Assembly (NCBI RefSeq): GCF_037479095.1
Contig: NZ_JBBGZW010000001.1
Span: 1,736,001 to 1,800,000 of the forward strand
Direction of reading: 5' to 3'
From: Pantoea nemavictus
GTDB lineage: Bacteria > Pseudomonadota > Gammaproteobacteria > Enterobacterales > Enterobacteriaceae
DNA: 64,000 bases
Shown here piece after piece: positions 62,011 through 64,000 of the stretch. A program made the translations under genes and the position numbers. Below the pieces are notes generated by a model that was not told the origin of the DNA, did not search any database, and saw only the letters and a list, made by a program, of their open reading frames with translations. Numbering within the stretch: the first letter of the stretch is position 1; every line of letters starts with the position of its first letter.

Positions 62011-63924
62011 ATGAGTACACAACAGAAGCGGCTTGATGTGATTTGTATCGGACGCATCGCCGTCGACCTTTATGGTCAGCAAATTGGATCACGTCTGGAA
62101 GATATGACCAGCTTCAATAAGTATCTGGGCGGTTCTTCCGGTAACGTGGCTTACGGCACAGCCATTCAGGGCCTGAAATCTGCCATGCTGGCACGCGTTG
62201 GTGACGAACATAATGGCCGCTTTTTGCGTGAAGAACTGCAACGTGCAGGCTGCAATACCGAAGGGTTGATCACCGATAAACATCGCCTCACCGGCCTGGT
62301 GATCCTCGGTATCAAAGATGAAGAGACTTTCCCGCTGATTTTCTACCGCGACAACTGCGCGGATATGGGCCTGGTGCCGGAAGATATCAACGAAGCGTTC
62401 ATTACCTCTTCACGGGCGGTGGCGGTCACCGGCACGCATCTTTCGCATCCGCAAACCCGCGCGGCAGTGTTGAAAGCGCTGGATATCGCCAAACGTAACG
62501 GGCTACGCACCGCGCTGGATATCGATTATCGCCCGGTGCTGTGGGGTCTGACTTCACTCGGCGACGGCGAAACGCGTTTCATTGAATCGGGCGAAGTGAC
62601 GCAACAGCTGCAGGAAGTGCTGCACTATTTCGATTTGGTGGTCGGGACGGAAGAAGAGTTCCATATCGCCGGCGGCAGCACCGATACGCTAACTGCGCTG
62701 AAAAATGTGCGTAAAGCGGGCCAGGCCACGCTGGTGTGCAAACGCGGTCCGATGGGTTGCGTGGTATTTGAAGGTGATATCCCGGATAGCTGGGAACAGA
62801 CCAAATTGCAGAGCGGCGTGCGCGTTGAAGTCCTGAACGTATTGGGCGCGGGCGACGCCTTTATGTCTGGCCTGCTGCGCGGCTGGCTGAATGACGAAAG
62901 CTGGGAGCAGGCGTGCCGTTACGCGAACGCCTGTGGCGCACTGGTGGTTTCCCGCCACGGCTGTGCACCGGCGATGCCAACCAAAGAAGAGCTGGATGAT
63001 TTCCTCAATCGCGATAAAGAGGTGCAACGCCCGGATCTGGATGCGCGTCTGAACCATCTGCATCGCGTCACCACGCGTAAACAGCAGTGGCCAGAGCTGA
63101 ATGTGTTTGCCTTCGACCACCGTAAGCAGCTGGCCGATATGGCGCGCGAAGCGGGCGTTAGCGAAGAGCGCATTCCGCAACTGAAATTGCTGCTGCTGCG
63201 CGCGGCAGAAGAAGCGGCGAATGAAGCCGGTTTGAATGAGAAGAGCGGCATCCTCGCGGATACCACTTACGGCCAAAAAGCCCTCAACGCGATTACCGGT
63301 AAAAACTGGTGGATTGGTCGTCCGATTGAGCTGCCCAGCTCACGCCCACTGCGCCTTGAGCACGGCAACATTGGCTCGCAGCTGGTCGACTGGCCTGCCG
63401 AGCACGTGGTGAAATGCCTGGTGTTTTACCATCCGCACGACAGCGCTGAACTGCGTAAAGAGCAGGATGATCTGGTTCTTGATGTGTGGAATGGCTGTAA
63501 CAAAAGTGGACATGAACTGCTGCTGGAGCTGATTCTGCCGGAGAGCAATCCGGACCGTAATGAATCCTACTATTACGAGATGCTGAGCCATTTCTACAGC
63601 CTCGGTATTCAGCCAGACTGGTGGAAACTGCCGCCGCTGTCAGCGGAGAGCTGGCAGGCCATTAGCGGATTGATCGAACAGAACGATCCGCACTGCCGCG
63701 GCATTCTGCTATTGGGTCTGGATGCGCCAGAAGAGACGCTGAAAGCCGGTTTCGCGGCAGCAGCACAAGCGCCGTGGGTGAAAGGTTTTGCCGTTGGCCG
63801 CACCATCTTCGGCCAGCCGTCACGTCAGTGGCTGCAGGGCGAACTGGACGACAAGGCGTTAATCGAAACCGTGAAAGGTAATTATCTGCGCCTGATCGGC
63901 TACTGGCGTGCGGTGCGCGGTTGA
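62011..63924 (+). CDS. iolC: IolC, 5-dehydro-2-deoxygluconokinase with C-terminal DUF2090 aldolase-like domain
   Basis: A 637-residue two-domain protein. Residues 1-about 330 are a PfkB/ribokinase-family kinase (DVICIGRIAVDLYG at the start, YLGGSSGNVAYGTA, and the catalytic VLGAGDAFMSGLLRG). Residues about 345-637 are a DUF2090 domain (NVFAFDHRKQLADMA, KCLVFYHPHD, AVGRTIFGQPSRQWL), related to TIM-barrel aldolases. ATG at 62011 is chosen for AGGAAA upstream and family start; the frame extends back 49 codons through operator-like dyads. It phosphorylates 2-deoxy-5-keto-gluconate in inositol breakdown, and the second domain may perform the following aldol step. Confidence 0.93.
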   Translation: MSTQQKRLDVICIGRIAVDLYGQQIGSRLEDMTSFNKYLGGSSGNVAYGTAIQGLKSAMLARVGDEHNGRFLREELQRAGCNTEGLITDKHRLTGLVILGIKDEETFPLIFYRDNCADMGLVPEDINEAFITSSRAVAVTGTHLSHPQTRAAVLKALDIAKRNGLRTALDIDYRPVLWGLTSLGDGETRFIESGEVTQQLQEVLHYFDLVVGTEEEFHIAGGSTDTLTALKNVRKAGQATLVCKRGPMGCVVFEGDIPDSWEQTKLQSGVRVEVLNVLGAGDAFMSGLLRGWLNDESWEQACRYANACGALVVSRHGCAPAMPTKEELDDFLNRDKEVQRPDLDARLNHLHRVTTRKQQWPELNVFAFDHRKQLADMAREAGVSEERIPQLKLLLLRAAEEAANEAGLNEKSGILADTTYGQKALNAITGKNWWIGRPIELPSSRPLRLEHGNIGSQLVDWPAEHVVKCLVFYHPHDSAELRKEQDDLVLDVWNGCNKSGHELLLELILPESNPDRNESYYYEMLSHFYSLGIQPDWWKLPPLSAESWQAISGLIEQNDPHCRGILLLGLDAPEETLKAGFAAAAQAPWVKGFAVGRTIFGQPSRQWLQGELDDKALIETVKGNYLRLIGYWRAVRG

Positions 63925-63946
63925 GTTGTTGAATGAGCCTGAGAGA

Positions 63947-63971
63947 AGCGGCAGATGGCCGCTTTTTTTTT
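63947..63971 (+). terminator. iolC intrinsic terminator
   Basis: Stem AGCGGC (63947-63952) with GCCGCT (63958-63963), AGATG loop and nine T. It ends the iolC transcript, so further iol genes, if any, must have another promoter. Confidence 0.88.
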
Positions 63972-64000
63972 GGCACTGTGCGCGCTGGCCCTCATCCTAA

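Overview
This window is a chromosomal segment of an enteric gammaproteobacterium (Enterobacterales). Gene content and order closely follow the E. coli crp-to-glpD region. Several features point to the Erwiniaceae (Pantoea/Erwinia-like): GTAGCGGCGC-type palindromic repeats, ERIC elements, a codA insertion, a myo-inositol cluster beside glpD, and loss of several E. coli-specific blocks. The genus is an inference from memory, not a search result. No rRNA, tRNA, CRISPR array or prophage was seen.

Layout. 1-11.7 kb: 3' part of yheT, yheU, prkB, yhfA, crp, yhfK, argD, pabA, the fic/yhfG toxin-antitoxin pair, ppiA, tsgA and codA. 11.7-17.7 kb: the anaerobic nitrite operon nirBDC plus cysG (siroheme synthase), with a textbook FNR and NarL/NarP promoter, then a small unrecognised exported protein. 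17.7-23.8 kb, minus strand: the aroK-aroB-damX-dam-rpe-gph-trpS series. 23.8-27.7 kb: hofMNOPQ, the type IV pilus/DNA-uptake-like assembly genes. 27.9-41.1 kb: mrcA, nudE, igaA, yrfG-hslR-hslO, pckA, envZ/ompR, an orphan YjbE-like secreted peptide, and greB. 41.3-47.6 kb: tex, a GH13 glucosylglycerate-phosphorylase-like enzyme at the position where E. coli carries feoABC, then bioH, gntX and nfuA. 47.6-52.2 kb: malQ and malP with no malT beside them. 52.3-53.6 kb: an apparently complete IS110-family element. 53.6-57.3 kb: glpEGR divergent from glpD. 57.4-63.9 kb: iolD-iolG-iolE divergent from iolC, with iolR-type operator candidates between them.

Regulation visible in the sequence: tandem ARG boxes before argD, a CRP site between ppiA and tsgA, FNR at -41.5 and NarL/NarP at -69.5 relative to the inferred nirB start, an IscR type 1 site before nfuA, and GlpR operators before glpD. 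Nearly all gene blocks end in recognisable hairpins.

Most interesting points. (1) The IS110 element carries, upstream of its recombinase gene, three nested or sequential stems arranged like a bridge RNA. It appears to have inserted at a CT core inside a REP-like palindrome, which can be reconstructed from the two flanks. (2) The Fic protein has Ala in place of the acidic residue of its catalytic motif, and its partner YhfG has Ala in place of the inhibitory Glu; this suggests co-ordinated decay or re-purposing of both. (3) Dispersed GTAGCGGCGC palindromes include one perfect 26-bp inverted repeat between codA and nirB.
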